The notes under the pieces: generated by a model
Told to the model about the DNA's origin: nothing
The model's database searches: none
Seen by the model: the letters and a program-made list of their open reading frames with translations, nothing else
Program-made: the position numbers and the translations under genes
Source: Ascaphus truei
Taxonomy: Eukaryota > Chordata > Amphibia > Anura > Ascaphidae
Assembly (NCBI GenBank): GCA_036426205.1
Contig: CM071567.1
Location: 289,975,141-290,039,140, forward strand
Length of the DNA stretch: 64,000 nt
Direction: 5' to 3'
Part shown: positions 63,809 to 64,000 of the stretch, one piece after another
How the letters are laid out: each line of letters opens with the position of its first letter
Position numbering within the stretch: position 1 is the stretch's first letter

Positions 63809-64000
63809 CAGTGATTCCCAACCAGGGTTCCACAGAACACTGGGGTTCAGCGGAGCAGTGTCAGGGGTTCCGCTGGAATTTGAAAAGCTTGCGAGTAATT
63901 GAGTTAAAAAATTATAATTATTAAGATTTTAATGCGTGGTAGGGTGATTGTGGCACTGCGAGGACCTCGTAGGCAGGAGAAACTGGAAGTTACGTCATCA
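63809..64000. mobile_element. Left end of a hAT-type element, cut by the window end
   Basis: CAGTGATTCCCAACCAGGGT followed by GTTCCACAGAACACTGGGGT is the typical terminus of hAT-Charlie-like non-autonomous elements. The right end lies outside. Confidence 0.65.

Overview
The window looks like nuclear DNA of a vertebrate with a large, repeat-rich genome, most likely an amphibian and probably a frog. Two genes show vertebrate exon-intron structure. The mobile-element mixture also fits: Penelope-like elements with hammerhead-type motifs, a Ngaro/DIRS-type tyrosine-recombinase retroelement, L2-type LINEs, Tc1, hAT, Harbinger-like, Tigger-like and TTAA-site elements, and an endogenous retrovirus. 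I could not run any search, so the species is an inference. There is nothing bacterial here (no operons, ribosome binding sites or CRISPR arrays).

Two host genes lie on the minus strand. Three exons of TMEM104 (20305-20993) encode its first conserved membrane segments; the gene continues left past position 1 through an intron of more than 20 kb. To the right, 14 exons (31915-38570) encode a polycystin-1 (PKD1) family protein from the first membrane segment after the cleavage site, through the PLAT domain, to the segment before the large extracellular loop. All 14 exons have GT-AG borders and compatible phases and read without interruption (2143 nt). Exons for the ends of the protein are not seen. 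Between the genes lie two satellite arrays (21.27-25.28 kb and about 26.8-31.64 kb) and an 85-base gap, so the polycystin 3' exons may be lost in the assembly.

The left part (1-20 kb) is intronic repeat. It holds a Tigger-like MITE, purine- and G-rich minisatellites, a broken Ngaro element with its split direct repeats (2.9-5.87 kb), a young non-autonomous LTR element with two long ORFs and no pol (6202-12387), several hairpin or MITE elements (13-15.4 kb), and Penelope-like pieces at 16.7-17.1 and 18.8-20.1 kb.

The right part (38.8-64 kb) holds a Penelope-like insertion with an inverted 5' piece (38.86-41.04 kb), a 17-bp minisatellite, a second Penelope-like tail, a Tc1 copy broken by a Penelope-like insertion (44.3-46.16 kb), an AT-rich repeat and a CRE/CCAAT-rich repeat, a LINE 3' end, a retroviral provirus of 7.3 kb with two nested LINE fragments (51402-58709), a run of about ten consecutive hairpins (60483-60841), a Harbinger-like MITE, two minisatellites, a CpG-rich promoter-like block (62.8-63.23 kb) and the left end of a hAT element cut by the window edge.
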